DNA from: Kribbella qitaiheensis
GTDB lineage: Bacteria > Actinomycetota > Actinomycetes > Propionibacteriales > Kribbellaceae
Assembly (NCBI RefSeq): GCF_014217565.1
Contig: NZ_CP043661.1
Span: forward strand, 2,108,001 to 2,172,000
Direction: 5' to 3'
DNA length: 64,000 nt
A program made the translations under genes and the position numbers. Below, piece by piece: positions 18,495 through 26,817 of this stretch (position 1 is its first letter; each line of letters begins with the position of its first letter). The notes under the pieces are model-generated. The model ran no database searches, was not told where the DNA came from, and saw only the letters and a list, made by a program, of their open reading frames with translations.

Positions 18495-20204
18495 ATGGCA
18501 GGACACGACAGCAGATCCCGCAAGACGCTACTCATCGCAGCCGAGCCGGCCCGCGAATCGGCCCACGACAGCCCCCACGGGTCGGCCCGCCAAACCGAAC
18601 CCGTTGACGCCGAGTGGTGGGAAGATGGGCCCGCCGACGGCACTGGTACCGACGGCGCCGACTGGCGGGCGCGTTGGGACCGTACCCGGGACTTCTTCGC
18701 AACCAGGGCTCCACGCCGCCACGATGGGTATGCCCGTCGACGCGAACAGGAACGTCAACGGGACAGCGCAACGTCAAGCCTCACCGAACGAGACCACCTG
18801 AAGTTGCTGCACGACGACATCCGCGACGCCGGCGACAAATACATGGAGTCGCTGCGGAGATCGATGATCCTGGTGCCGGGATTCAACGACGACGAACGTT
18901 CACACAAGCTCAGCGCGATGCAACGGGTCTATGCCGAGACGATGGTGATGGCAGGCATGCGGCCACTCACCGAGGGCGTGAACGCGGCAGCCGTCGTGCG
19001 TGTGATGTCCACAATGGCGGCGATGTACATGCTGTCACCCAATTTCCGCCATGTAGTCAAGGACCGCTTCGAGCCGATCTCGGCCGCGATCCAACACCGG
19101 ATCGACGCCAAGGCAGAGACAAAGATGAACTGGGCCCAGCAACAGGCCGCGCAACTGACCGCCGGGATCAGCACCACGAACCGCGATGCGGCTCCTGTCG
19201 ACCCGAACGTCCTGGTCTCCAGGACATGGCAGCAGCGCTACGACGACCTGAAGTTCCGCGAGCGTGGCCACCGGGAGATGTTCACGGCGCGCTCGGCCGG
19301 GTTGACCGAAGTGGCGCTGACCGAGAACGCGTTCGCCGCGCTGCGTCAGCCTGGCGCGGACACCGAGCAGATCATCGCGAGCTACACCACGATGATCGAC
19401 AGGCTGTACCGCCAGGCCGAGGAGGACGGACTGAGCCGGCAGGAGGTCGCGAAGGCCTCACACGTCGTTCTCGGAGAGCGCATCCTCGACGATCCCCGGG
19501 TACAGGTGATGGTCGACGGGCTCGCCCACGGCCAGTGGCAGATGGCGGCCCCACACGACGAACGCATCACCGGGACCGACCACGTACACAGAATCTGGCG
19601 CGGCGAGTTCGAGGACTGCACCGGCCAGACCTTCGATCCCACCCGGTACGCGGGCATCAATGGCCGCGGAGGTGTGCGCGGCGCGTTCACGCTTCGGTCC
19701 CAGATGGGCCGGACCGAACACCAGGCTCGAATGTCCCAAACCATGGCGATGACCATGTCCCAGGCAGCTGCCCACGGCGACCTGGAGGCTTTCAACCAGG
19801 ACCTCGTCGGCTACATGCTCGGCTGCGTCGCCCGCGTCGAGAACATCGACGGCCAGGACATGGTCGGGGTGATGCCACAACGGCTCTACCAGTCACGCAC
19901 GATGCAGGCGGCGATGGCCGCGGACGGAGTGACCGAGAAGGAACAACGGCTGCTCTACTCGAATGCCTATGCCGACGCATTGGAAGCCGTCGACGCCGCC
20001 TATCCGGAATTTGCCCGTCGCTGGGCGCAACGGTACGGGCCCGGCTGGCAGCAGTTCACCACTCACGTCGGCAACGACCCTGCCGAGGCCTACGACAGGT
20101 GGCAAGCGCAGCAAGGCACAGCAAGCGACACCTCCACGACAAGCCAGCCGGGCGCCGACAGGCCCCCGCCTGGTCCCGCAGACGAGGACGAGTACCACGC
20201 CTGA
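18495..20204 (+). CDS. Unknown protein coupled to RNAP-like gene
   Basis: A 569-residue protein without recognised domains. ATG 18495 follows GGAGGGG at eight bases and lies six bases after the stop of the RNA polymerase-like gene; a GTG at 18486 overlaps that stop and is an alternative. The first 100 residues are polar and disordered; residues about 100-540 are mainly helical, Met/Gln/Ala-rich, with no signal peptide or clear membrane segment. The tight spacing makes it a candidate partner subunit (for example a promoter-recognition or assembly factor) of the polymerase-like protein. That role is inferred from position alone. Confidence 0.72.
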   Translation: MAGHDSRSRKTLLIAAEPARESAHDSPHGSARQTEPVDAEWWEDGPADGTGTDGADWRARWDRTRDFFATRAPRRHDGYARRREQERQRDSATSSLTERDHLKLLHDDIRDAGDKYMESLRRSMILVPGFNDDERSHKLSAMQRVYAETMVMAGMRPLTEGVNAAAVVRVMSTMAAMYMLSPNFRHVVKDRFEPISAAIQHRIDAKAETKMNWAQQQAAQLTAGISTTNRDAAPVDPNVLVSRTWQQRYDDLKFRERGHREMFTARSAGLTEVALTENAFAALRQPGADTEQIIASYTTMIDRLYRQAEEDGLSRQEVAKASHVVLGERILDDPRVQVMVDGLAHGQWQMAAPHDERITGTDHVHRIWRGEFEDCTGQTFDPTRYAGINGRGGVRGAFTLRSQMGRTEHQARMSQTMAMTMSQAAAHGDLEAFNQDLVGYMLGCVARVENIDGQDMVGVMPQRLYQSRTMQAAMAADGVTEKEQRLLYSNAYADALEAVDAAYPEFARRWAQRYGPGWQQFTTHVGNDPAEAYDRWQAQQGTASDTSTTSQPGADRPPPGPADEDEYHA

Positions 20205-20303
20205 ACGGAACCACCCCCACCAACAACCGCCGAGGCTGAACCAGGCATCGCGGCACCGACTACCCCAATCAGCATTTTCGACAACAGATGGAGAGCCGCA
20301 AGC

Positions 20304-20651
20304 ATGAGCCGCCAGCATCAAGGCAACGGACTGCCCCGCCCCAGCCAGATCGCCTCCGGATTTGGCTTCGTCACTCCGAAGGACCGGGCCGAATGGGAAC
20401 AGGCCCGGCAACAGCAGCAAGAAAGCGGTACCCGCTCGGCCGCGGCCGAGTTCGTGACATCGTCGATAGCTGCCGCCTCCGAGCTCGGCCGTGAAGGAAT
20501 CCAGGCGAAACTGCGCGCAGCGCACCAGGTCGCCGCGCAGGAGGAACGCGATCAAACCAAGCAGGTCCGGCGGACCATCACACAGGTCGAGACCGTCGAC
20601 ATCCAGGAGCGAGACGGCCGAACCCTCGTGGAGGAAGGCTTCGAGTTCTGA
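20304..20651 (+). CDS. Small hypothetical protein
   Basis: A 115-residue, highly polar helical protein (Gln/Ala/Glu/Arg-rich in the middle, ending LVEEGFEF). The start ATG 20304 follows GGAGAG at nine bases. It is 99 bases after the preceding gene in the same direction and 121 bases before the HU-like gene, so it probably belongs to the same transcript. No family is recognised. Confidence 0.6.
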   Translation: MSRQHQGNGLPRPSQIASGFGFVTPKDRAEWEQARQQQQESGTRSAAAEFVTSSIAAASELGREGIQAKLRAAHQVAAQEERDQTKQVRRTITQVETVDIQERDGRTLVEEGFEF

Positions 20652-20772
20652 TGGGTGGACAAACGAGACCGGACCCGGCTGGCTGCGCTCGTTTGCCGGA
20701 CCGGTCGACAGCAACCGGCTGACTACAGCGCGGACAGGCCAGCCTCCGCTCGTCCGCAGAGAAAGCAGGAAC

Positions 20773-21162
20773 ATGACCATCGATATGCCCGATCAGCCGC
20801 AGCGGATCTCTAAGCGAGAGTTCATCTCGCGCGTCGCCTCACGGGGAGGCTGGCCTGCCCGGACGGTCAGCTCCGTCTACGAAGACATCCTCAAAGAGCT
20901 GCTGGAAACCGTCGCTCACGGCCAAAGCGTCGCGCTCACCGGGTTCGGACGCTTCTACCTGCAGACGCACCGCGGACACAAAGTGCACTTCGGCCGTTCC
21001 GACGTCGACGACTACTCCGTGCTGAAGTTCTCCGCCTCGCGGATCGTGAACCGGCAGCTCCAGCCAAAGCAAGATGCTGATGGCGGCACCGGCATCGAGA
21101 ACCTGCCCGCGAACCCAGAGTCCGCAGCTGACCCCAAGCAGGCATTCGCGAGCTCGGCATAG
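20773..21162 (+). CDS. HU/IHF-family DNA-binding protein
   Basis: A 129-residue protein of the bacterial histone-like HU/IHF family, small dimers that bend DNA. Evidence is the helical N-terminus with SKREFISRVASRGG, the ETVAHGQSVALTGFGRFYL segment matching the HU signature (G.V.L.GFG.F), and the following beta-arm region. The last 35 residues are a polar tail absent from ordinary HU. ATG 20773 follows AGCAGGA. It is the last gene of the left + strand block and may act as a nucleoid or relaxosome/replication accessory protein of the element. Confidence 0.82.
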   Translation: MTIDMPDQPQRISKREFISRVASRGGWPARTVSSVYEDILKELLETVAHGQSVALTGFGRFYLQTHRGHKVHFGRSDVDDYSVLKFSASRIVNRQLQPKQDADGGTGIENLPANPESAADPKQAFASSA

Positions 21163-21180
21163 TCCAGGCGTGAAAAAACG

Positions 21181-21212
21181 GAACCCCGAGCGCAAGATTG
21201 CACTCGGGGTTC
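21181..21212 (-). terminator. Intrinsic terminator (minus strand)
   Basis: A perfect ten-base stem, GAACCCCGAG (21181-21190) with CTCGGGGTTC (21203-21212), closes a 12-base loop. On the minus strand the stem is followed by CG and six T residues, a canonical Rho-independent terminator for leftward transcription from the 21244-22211 genes. It also sits 19 bases after the HU-like gene and could stall convergent rightward transcripts, though without a T tract in that direction. Confidence 0.8.
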
Positions 21213-21243
21213 GGTGTCGGTATCAAGATCAGGGTCGCTGGTC

Positions 21244-21495
21244 TCAGTCGTCGGACAAGACAGCGATGACGACGAAGATGATGATGATGAGCAGCGGAAT
21301 GGCCACCGACGCAATCGCTGCGACAAGGTGATCCATGTCTAGCGGTGCGTGCAGCCAGGCATTCAAACCGCCCCAGGTCTTGCTGATGCCGACCATCACC
21401 CGGGTGAAGAAGCCGGTCAGTCAGTCGACCAGGACATCTGAGCTGCAGGCCGCAACCGCGCTGATTGCCACGGTGCGGCGAGTTGTGCTGACCAT
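21244..21495 (-). pseudogene. Small membrane protein interrupted by in-frame TGA
   Basis: On the minus strand ATG 21495 overlaps the stop of the preceding gene as ATGA and opens a 24-codon frame (MVSTTRRTVAISAV onward) that ends at TGA 21421-21423. The same frame continues without another stop as LTGFFTRVMVGISKTWGG, then a hydrophobic segment VAIPLLIIIIFVVIAVL, ending at 21244. Reading the TGA as Trp (TGG) would give a natural VDWLTGFF sequence and an 83-residue membrane protein. It may be a nonsense mutant, a sequencing error, or two tiny genes (24 residues, and 50 residues from ATG 21396). The intrinsic terminator follows directly. Confidence 0.4.
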
Positions 21496-22211
21496 CAGCC
21501 GACCTCCCCGTCGTCCTGATCGTCGTCCTCCGCGGCTACCTCGCCGACATATCGGCTCAGAAAGTCGTCGTCCAGTGGGTCGAACCCGGTTCGCCCTGTG
21601 AAGTCCTCGTAGTACTCGACCGGGTCTGTATCGCCGGGATGGCGGCGTACCTTGGCGATCGCGTTCGCGATCCACGTAAGTTCGTCAGCGCCACTCCAGT
21701 CCGGCTTCGTTCCAAGGCCGAGCGCGATCGCATCGACGATGTCGGTATCGGTCGCATCTCCTTGGGCGCCGGATCGGCGCGACGGCGGATCCTCGGGCTT
21801 CAGGACGAAGCCCACGGCCTTCATCACAAGGTCGGGAAGTCCCCCAGAGGCGTAGATCGCGCCGTACTCGTCGTCGCCTCCAGCGTCGTTGTCGAGTCCT
21901 CCGGTGAGATAGATCCAGTAGCCACCAATCGTCAGCAACGTGACGTCGGGGGTGTCCAGCGCGTCCTTGAGCTCGGTGAGGACGCGGCGCCCATATTTCT
22001 TGAGTGTCGCGAGATCGGTCATTTCGAAGGTCGGCCCTTCGGGGATGTCGCCATCGTCGTCGAGGAACTCGTCCTGAGTCTCAAGCTCGAACGAATCCCA
22101 CCCGAAGGCACTTGGATCAGCGATCTCGCCCACAGCCACCGAACCGGCATCCCAGTCGAGCTTGGCGTCGGGAAGCGAGGCGACGTACGCCGTGCACATG
22201 CTTGCACCCAT
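21495..22211 (-). CDS. Acidic hypothetical protein
   Basis: A 238-residue strongly acidic protein (many Asp/Glu, including a DDDQDDGEVG tail). ATG 22211 follows AAGGAG at about six bases. A central segment, LLTIGGYWIYLTGGLD followed by YGAIYASGGLPDLV, looks globular, but I recognise no family. It heads a short leftward transcript that ends at the terminator at 21181-21212. High acidity could suggest DNA mimicry, which is speculative. Confidence 0.65.
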   Translation of the reverse strand: MGASMCTAYVASLPDAKLDWDAGSVAVGEIADPSAFGWDSFELETQDEFLDDDGDIPEGPTFEMTDLATLKKYGRRVLTELKDALDTPDVTLLTIGGYWIYLTGGLDNDAGGDDEYGAIYASGGLPDLVMKAVGFVLKPEDPPSRRSGAQGDATDTDIVDAIALGLGTKPDWSGADELTWIANAIAKVRRHPGDTDPVEYYEDFTGRTGFDPLDDDFLSRYVGEVAAEDDDQDDGEVG

Positions 22212-22305
22212 GACGGGCTCCTTAATCGATTGAGTCAGATAGGGGTACGAGCCGAGAGACAGGTCAGTGACCGGGGCGCGCTTCGATCAGAGGCCCGTCG
22301 CGTCT

Positions 22306-22488
22306 TCAACTTGTCGCCGGGATCTCGCGCACGGCTGCCTCTTCCGTGGACAGGTCGTCCACAACACACCTGCCGGAGACGTGCTCCTCAACCCACCAGC
22401 GGTGATCGCGCTCCCGGTTCGCCGGAGAGGTATAGCGCCCGGAGGTGTCACATTTCTCATCACAATGCGGACAGCCGATCCAAGCCAT
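22306..22488 (-). CDS. Small zinc-ribbon-like protein
   Basis: A 60-residue protein beginning MAWIGCPHCDEKCD. The CPHC motif plus C13 and a later GRCVV cysteine suggest a small zinc-binding fold. ATG 22488 has GAGGG only three bases upstream; a TTG at 22500 in the same frame is the alternative. It is one of several short Cys-rich proteins in this part of the element. Function unknown. Confidence 0.5.
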   Translation of the reverse strand: MAWIGCPHCDEKCDTSGRYTSPANRERDHRWWVEEHVSGRCVVDDLSTEEAAVREIPATS

Positions 22489-22632
22489 GGTCCCTCGCAA
22501 TCAACGGTGCTGCCGTGGGCAGGACGACGATCGCGGTACGCGCACGACGCGCAAAGTGACCTGGCGGAGTTCAGTCCCTGTGACGGCAGCACCAGATGAC
22601 GCCTAGCCAGCCGCGGGTGTGCTTGCCGCCGA

Positions 22633-23373
22633 TCACGGCCTCAGTTGCCAGCGCTGCAGATCCGGGTTCCACTCGGCATCGGTGACGAGACGATTGAGGT
22701 CCTCGGTTGCCTGAGGGTGGTCGGGGTCGCAGCGGACCCAGTAGCCTTCCACGCTCGGGTCGCCGTAGACGTACCAGCCGAGCTCTCGGCATTCAGCCTT
22801 GCCGGGCCATTCACCGGACCATGCCTGGTCACCGCAGTCGTGGCTCTGCCGGCCGAACATGGCACAGTAGAGGCGTTGGTTTCCTGTACTGAGACATTGA
22901 GCGACATGACAGTCTTCGTGGTGCGGCTGGCCGGCTACAGCCGTGCAAGCAGGGCAGGGTCGCGGTTTGTCAGTCATGGTTGCCTCGGTTCGCGGCGCGA
23001 GTCGGGGATCGACGCGAAGCGGCTGCCCGGCAGCGAGTGCGCCGAGAGTGCGGGGCTCTGCGCCACTCGGATGGTGGTACCGATCCGGACTTGGCGGGCA
23101 CTGGTCTGTCCGGCCGAGCGGAGTGCTGGTCCTGTAGGTGCCACTGCCTGCGAACCATTTCAGCCGGCCACCGCAATGCTGGCAGACCGGCCCGATGCGG
23201 CACGTGTGTTCGTCGTGGGCACGGACGGCGGCCACGAACTCGCGCAGCAACTCGATGCCGGTATCGTCAGACGCTTCCCATGCACGGCGGGAGTAGGGCT
23301 CATCGTGTTCGACACGGTCGCGTTCGGCGACCCATTCGTCGAACCGGCCGAGCAGGCTGCTGAAGGTGGTCAC
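22633..23373 (-). CDS. Cys-rich protein, possibly two fused small genes
   Basis: A 246-residue frame starting at GTG 23373, seven bases after GGAGG and overlapping the upstream stop (GTGA). The first half has CQHCGGRLKW; the second half, from Met at 22977, has CPACTAVAGQPHHEDC followed by HDCGDQAWSGEWPG, a pattern I know from short stand-alone actinobacterial proteins with putative zinc sites. ATG 22977 has its own GAGG. The two halves may be a fusion, or the first gene may end in another frame just before 22977. Function unknown. Confidence 0.55.
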   Translation of the reverse strand: MTTFSSLLGRFDEWVAERDRVEHDEPYSRRAWEASDDTGIELLREFVAAVRAHDEHTCRIGPVCQHCGGRLKWFAGSGTYRTSTPLGRTDQCPPSPDRYHHPSGAEPRTLGALAAGQPLRVDPRLAPRTEATMTDKPRPCPACTAVAGQPHHEDCHVAQCLSTGNQRLYCAMFGRQSHDCGDQAWSGEWPGKAECRELGWYVYGDPSVEGYWVRCDPDHPQATEDLNRLVTDAEWNPDLQRWQLRP

Positions 23374-23999
23374 AGGACGACCTCCAAGGCGGGTTCGTCG
23401 CAACTGCTCGAGTAGTTCGGCGATGCCGTTCCAGGCAAGGGAGCGATCTTTGTATCGACGGTGCGCAGGTAGAACCCGACCGCGCGCGCGTCATGGCGTT
23501 TGTGGTCCACCAGTACGGCGAGCTCCTCGCGGGCCGGCAGGTGCGGCACCACCCAGACTGAGCTGTTCGAGTTGAGCGACCACACCTGGCCTGTGCGCTC
23601 GATCCACTCGGACTCAGGCTGTGTGGACTCCGGGACGTGCTGCCCTGTCAACTCGTTGGTGTCCTTCGGATTGGTGAGTGTCCGGCCGGTCGGGGCGTAC
23701 TCACGCCAGGTCACGTCGGCACCTGGTTCCAACGGCTTTGGCGTGAAGATCTTCGCGCTCTTCGTTGGACGCCACTTCCAGGGTTTGTCCGCAGCACTGA
23801 CCCAGGTCGGCGTGCGGAGCGAGGGTGACGTGTGCTGCGAGAACGACTTGAAACCGTGCACGTCGGCCATGTGAGCCTCGAACAGCGCAGGCTCGGCGAA
23901 CTCCAACGGCAGTCCTTCTGGCGCACAGCTTGTAGTTGTGTTTCCTTTGTCCACTTGAACTTTTTGGCACGACGCCCTGAAATCTTTGCGCGCGCTCAC
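23370..23999 (-). CDS. Hypothetical protein in coupled cluster
   Basis: A 209-residue protein. GTG 23999 overlaps the previous gene's stop (23996-23998) as GTGA, and its own stop overlaps the next start at 23373, so three genes are translated in a chain. It contains no membrane segment and no motif I recognise; single Cys residues are scattered. Context suggests an accessory gene of the element rather than a core machine. Confidence 0.6.
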   Translation of the reverse strand: MSARKDFRASCQKVQVDKGNTTTSCAPEGLPLEFAEPALFEAHMADVHGFKSFSQHTSPSLRTPTWVSAADKPWKWRPTKSAKIFTPKPLEPGADVTWREYAPTGRTLTNPKDTNELTGQHVPESTQPESEWIERTGQVWSLNSNSSVWVVPHLPAREELAVLVDHKRHDARAVGFYLRTVDTKIAPLPGTASPNYSSSCDEPALEVVL

Positions 24000-24208
24000 G
24001 CCGACACCGATTGGTGCTCGTCCAGCCAAGCCGACAGCGCGTTGCGGAGCTCGGCGATCTGATCGGGGTCCAGAAGAATGCTGCGCCCGGCGCCGGTGGT
24101 GCGCTGTTCCACCGCGACGACCAGGCCGTGCTGGGGAAGGTTGGCGTACTGCTGCTGGACGCGGATCTGCTCAGCCGCCTGGACGATTACGACTATTGGT
24201 TTGGTCAT
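23996..24208 (-). CDS. Small hypothetical protein
   Basis: A 70-residue protein, MTKPIVVIVQAAEQIRVQQQ onward, with a beta strand followed by amphipathic helices (DPDQIAELRNALSAWLDEH). ATG 24208 overlaps the upstream stop as ATGA and its stop overlaps the GTG of the next gene. No family recognised. Its size and coupling are typical of small regulatory or adaptor proteins in phages and plasmids. Confidence 0.6.
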   Translation of the reverse strand: MTKPIVVIVQAAEQIRVQQQYANLPQHGLVVAVEQRTTGAGRSILLDPDQIAELRNALSAWLDEHQSVSA

Positions 24209-24406
24209 GGGTCAGCTCGCTCTCTGCAACTGGGTGGGGTGCGGCCGCCGAGGATCTCAGCGACGATGAATGGGTCCCGGACGAACTCGGTCAGCTGGCC
24301 GGCCTTCTTGCGCAGGACAGCGCCGAACCCGGGTGTCGTGGTTGTTGGCTGCAACGATGTCGGTCACCTCGATCGACTCGCGCCGCTCGGAGCCGGTCCT
24401 GGGCAT
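24205..24406 (-). pseudogene. Short gene with probable frameshift
   Basis: The minus strand encodes a natural-looking C-terminal segment, GFGAVLRKKAGQLTEFVRD and on to a TGA that overlaps ATG 24208. In its own frame it can start only at TTG 24354, giving 49 residues. The frame one base away, from ATG 24406, reads SIEVTDIVAANNHDT immediately before it, and removing one base from the CCC near 24330 would join them as HDT-GFGAV into about 66 residues. Either the 49-residue product is real or the gene is frameshifted. Confidence 0.4.
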
Positions 24407-24671
24407 GGATGGAGCCGGGGAGCACGAGTGCGTTGCCGGAAAACCACATGCCGGCGGCAGCCCGCGTCATGCAGACTCCGCAGGCTGCAACAATGCCTGC
24501 GGAGGGGCTGGCGGCTGCTGGTACTGCACGGGCGAGATGGACGAAACGAAGTGCGGTTACCTCCATGTCAGGTGCCGATGCCCGCGGCCTACTCGGGAAT
24601 CGAAGTCGCGCGCGCTCGGAGGGATTTGAACCTCCAGGGTTCCGATTGCTTCTGCTTCCATGTCATGTTGT
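24407..24671. other. No confident gene; tRNA T-arm-like sequence
   Basis: No convincing coding frame. On the minus strand near 24618-24640 the sequence resembles a tRNA T arm (GGAGG, TTCAAAT, CCTCC), but the T stem has a mismatch and no matching acceptor or D arm is present upstream. It could be a degenerate tRNA 3' end or chance. Short frames here overlap one another and may be decayed remnants of the coupled small-gene string. Confidence 0.35.
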
Positions 24672-25028
24672 TCAGTACTTTGCGCGGCGGCGTTGCAGCC
24701 GCCAGCGATACAGCGGGCCCGGAACGCGGTTCGACTTCCGTTTGTTGTGCCGGTGGCAGAGCAGCTGTCCGTTCCACAGCTCGGTCGGACCGCCGCGGCT
24801 CCAAGGGACGACGTGGTCTGCCTGCGTGCCCTGTGCCGGGCAGCGGCGCCAAAAAGGTGGCTTGTGCTCGCAGCGGCCGTTGGCCTGGCGGATCAGCAGC
24901 TGCTTCTCGGGCCAGCTGTAGAACCTCATCGGGTCTCGGCGGCGTCGTTCGTGACCGGTGATGGCGGCGAGGACCAAGATCCCGAACGCTGCGATCGCCA
25001 GACAGATAATCAGGCGGTCGGTTCGCAT
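24672..25028 (-). CDS. Membrane-anchored HNH nuclease
   Basis: A 118-residue protein with an N-terminal membrane helix (LIICLAIAAFGILVLAAI, residues 6-23) followed by an HNH nuclease domain. The core is ADHVVPWSRGG (D71-H72), then N86 and CHRHN (91-95), with C53 and C63 upstream as probable structural zinc ligands. HNH enzymes cut DNA through a single metal. The start at 25028 lies a few bases after the previous stop. A membrane tether is unusual and suggests action at the envelope, for example on incoming DNA, but this is inference. Confidence 0.78.
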   Translation of the reverse strand: MRTDRLIICLAIAAFGILVLAAITGHERRRRDPMRFYSWPEKQLLIRQANGRCEHKPPFWRRCPAQGTQADHVVPWSRGGPTELWNGQLLCHRHNKRKSNRVPGPLYRWRLQRRRAKY

Positions 25029-25033
25029 CGCGC

Positions 25034-25615
25034 TCAGTGCAGGTCGTTGCTGAAGGCGACGACCGCACGCGCCACGGCCAGGACGCCCTGCCATCCGCTG
25101 GCCGAGGGGTCGTCGGTAAGCCGGCGGATCTCGCTTCCTCGGGAGACGTGGATACCGCGCGCGTCGTCGTGGATCTCGATCATCGCGTAGGGCTCGTCGA
25201 ACCCGGTGACGAGCACGGAGATATCCAGGCCGGGTACGAGGCCGGACTCGCGCAGGCCGTAGACGACCTGTGCGACGACGGTGACGAACTCACGATGCCG
25301 GTGGAGCGGTAGGTGGTCGTCAGTGAATGTCTCGGGATCTACAAGGGGCTCGCCGGTCGGCGAGCCGCCGGCCCCGCCGAGGGCACAGCTGAGTCTCTCG
25401 TCGGACAAGGAAACCCCGGGATGGAGCTCCTCGACGGAAGTCATGCGGCGTTCACAATGCGGGTCGGTAACCCGAGCCTCATCGGCGGCTTCGGTCAGGC
25501 TCCCCGCCTCGACGACTGTCACGATGCGGGCCTCGTCCAGGCGCAAGCGGGTCCCGCGGGGATCACGGCACTCAGCGCCCGGATCCAGTTCAGAGATGAC
25601 GCGATACTTGGGCAT
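25034..25615 (-). CDS. Hypothetical protein upstream of HNH gene
   Basis: A 193-residue protein, start ATG 25615 (MPKYRVISELDPGAEC). An open frame extends upstream but its residues look out of frame. The C-terminal half (VAQVVYGLRESGLVPGLDIS and AMIEIHDDARGIHV) looks like a small alpha/beta domain. No family recognised. It lies five bases from the HNH nuclease gene, so the two are probably expressed together. Confidence 0.6.
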   Translation of the reverse strand: MPKYRVISELDPGAECRDPRGTRLRLDEARIVTVVEAGSLTEAADEARVTDPHCERRMTSVEELHPGVSLSDERLSCALGGAGGSPTGEPLVDPETFTDDHLPLHRHREFVTVVAQVVYGLRESGLVPGLDISVLVTGFDEPYAMIEIHDDARGIHVSRGSEIRRLTDDPSASGWQGVLAVARAVVAFSNDLH

Positions 25616-25640
25616 GGACGGGCCTGCTTCCAGGTCGGTG

Positions 25641-26723
25641 TCAGAAGTCGATGGACTGTTGTCGTGTCCGGCGCAGTACCACCGAGATGGCGGCACGGGG
25701 CTTCTCGTCGTTCTGCCGGTCCTCTTGGTCGCGGGTGTCGACGGTCTCGAAGGCACCGCGCGGCAAGAGGTAGCCGTCCTTCGACGGCACGGCGTCGCGC
25801 ACACGGAACTGCAAGGAGGTCTCCAGCTCCCAGGCATCGATCGACTGCAGGCCGTCGCGGTCGAAGAGGTCGACCTGGCCGGAGATCACATCAGTGTCCC
25901 CGTCGTCCCAGGTGATGTGGGCCTCCACGTAGGGGGTGAAGGTCTCGTTCCGCTTGATGTTCAGGTCGCCGATGACGTCGGCGAACACCTCGCCCAGGCT
26001 GAGCTCGAAGGCGATCGCGCGTAGGTGGTCGAAGTTCACGTCATACCTGCGGGAGAAGTCGACGACCGTGGCCACCTGCGTTTCGTCGATCCCAGGCACC
26101 TGGTCGCGCAGGTACTCCGCTACGGTCTCGGCGTCCGGGTAGGCGAAGCGCAGCTGGTAGTGGAAGCGACCGGGGCGGTTGAGCATGTAGTCGTTGACGC
26201 GGCGCAACTCGTTGACCGAGAGCACGTACAGGCGCTTCGTAGTACTGAGCCCGTCGAACAAGCTCAGGAACTGGTTCTGTGCCTCGTTCTCACCCTCATT
26301 CGGGAAGACCTTCTCGAATTCGTCAAAGACGACAACGGTCTCGCCGAGTTCGTCGAGGAACGACGCGAGGCCAGGTGTGGCGTGCTGAACGAGCACGGTG
26401 GGCAAGCTCCGCTCATCGCGCATCCGCTCGGCGATCATCCGGACCATCAGGCTCTTACCCATGCCCTTGTCGCCGGAGAGGATGACGCCCAGCGACCGGT
26501 TCATCGCCGAGTAGCCGCTGGCGATCCGGCGGACTCGTTCCGCATGGCTCCCGTAGATGGCCTCCTCCCCCGATGCCAGGGGCTCGACGCGATGCAGGGT
26601 GTAGCCGCTCAGCTCCGAGAAGGCAATCGTGTAGGTAGCGACTGGCAGTCGCTCAAAGGTCTTCACGGCGTCGCCGTACAGGCGGTATGCACCGCCGGAG
26701 GCGACGATCGTGGAAGCAGGCAT
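25641..26723 (-). CDS. AAA+ ATPase
   Basis: A 360-residue single-module AAA+ ATPase. Walker A is GDKGMGKS (84-91), Walker B is VVVFDEFEK (130-138), and sensor-1/arginine-finger features follow in VLSVNELRRVNDYMLNRPGRF, as in FtsH/AAA-type enzymes (N sensor and the R..GRF arginine pair). The start ATG 26723 is chosen at MPASTIVASGG; the open frame upstream is not protein-like. It lies in the small-gene cluster on the minus strand. The substrate is unknown; phage and plasmid AAA+ proteins of this size often remodel replication or virion complexes. Confidence 0.78.
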   Translation of the reverse strand: MPASTIVASGGAYRLYGDAVKTFERLPVATYTIAFSELSGYTLHRVEPLASGEEAIYGSHAERVRRIASGYSAMNRSLGVILSGDKGMGKSLMVRMIAERMRDERSLPTVLVQHATPGLASFLDELGETVVVFDEFEKVFPNEGENEAQNQFLSLFDGLSTTKRLYVLSVNELRRVNDYMLNRPGRFHYQLRFAYPDAETVAEYLRDQVPGIDETQVATVVDFSRRYDVNFDHLRAIAFELSLGEVFADVIGDLNIKRNETFTPYVEAHITWDDGDTDVISGQVDLFDRDGLQSIDAWELETSLQFRVRDAVPSKDGYLLPRGAFETVDTRDQEDRQNDEKPRAAISVVLRRTRQQSIDF

Positions 26724-26817
26724 GAAGAGCTCTCGCTTTCGCAGGATGTGTGAGTAGTTGAGGGCTGGTGCACTCAGCAGTGGTTGCTCAGTCCGGCAAC
26801 CCCAATGCCCTCGCGTG

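Noticed and set aside
24600..24671. tRNA gene on the minus strand
   Set aside because: A T-arm-like segment (TTCAAAT with flanking GGAGG and CCTCC) is present, but its stem has a mismatch in standard numbering, and no plausible acceptor, D or anticodon arm can be folded upstream.
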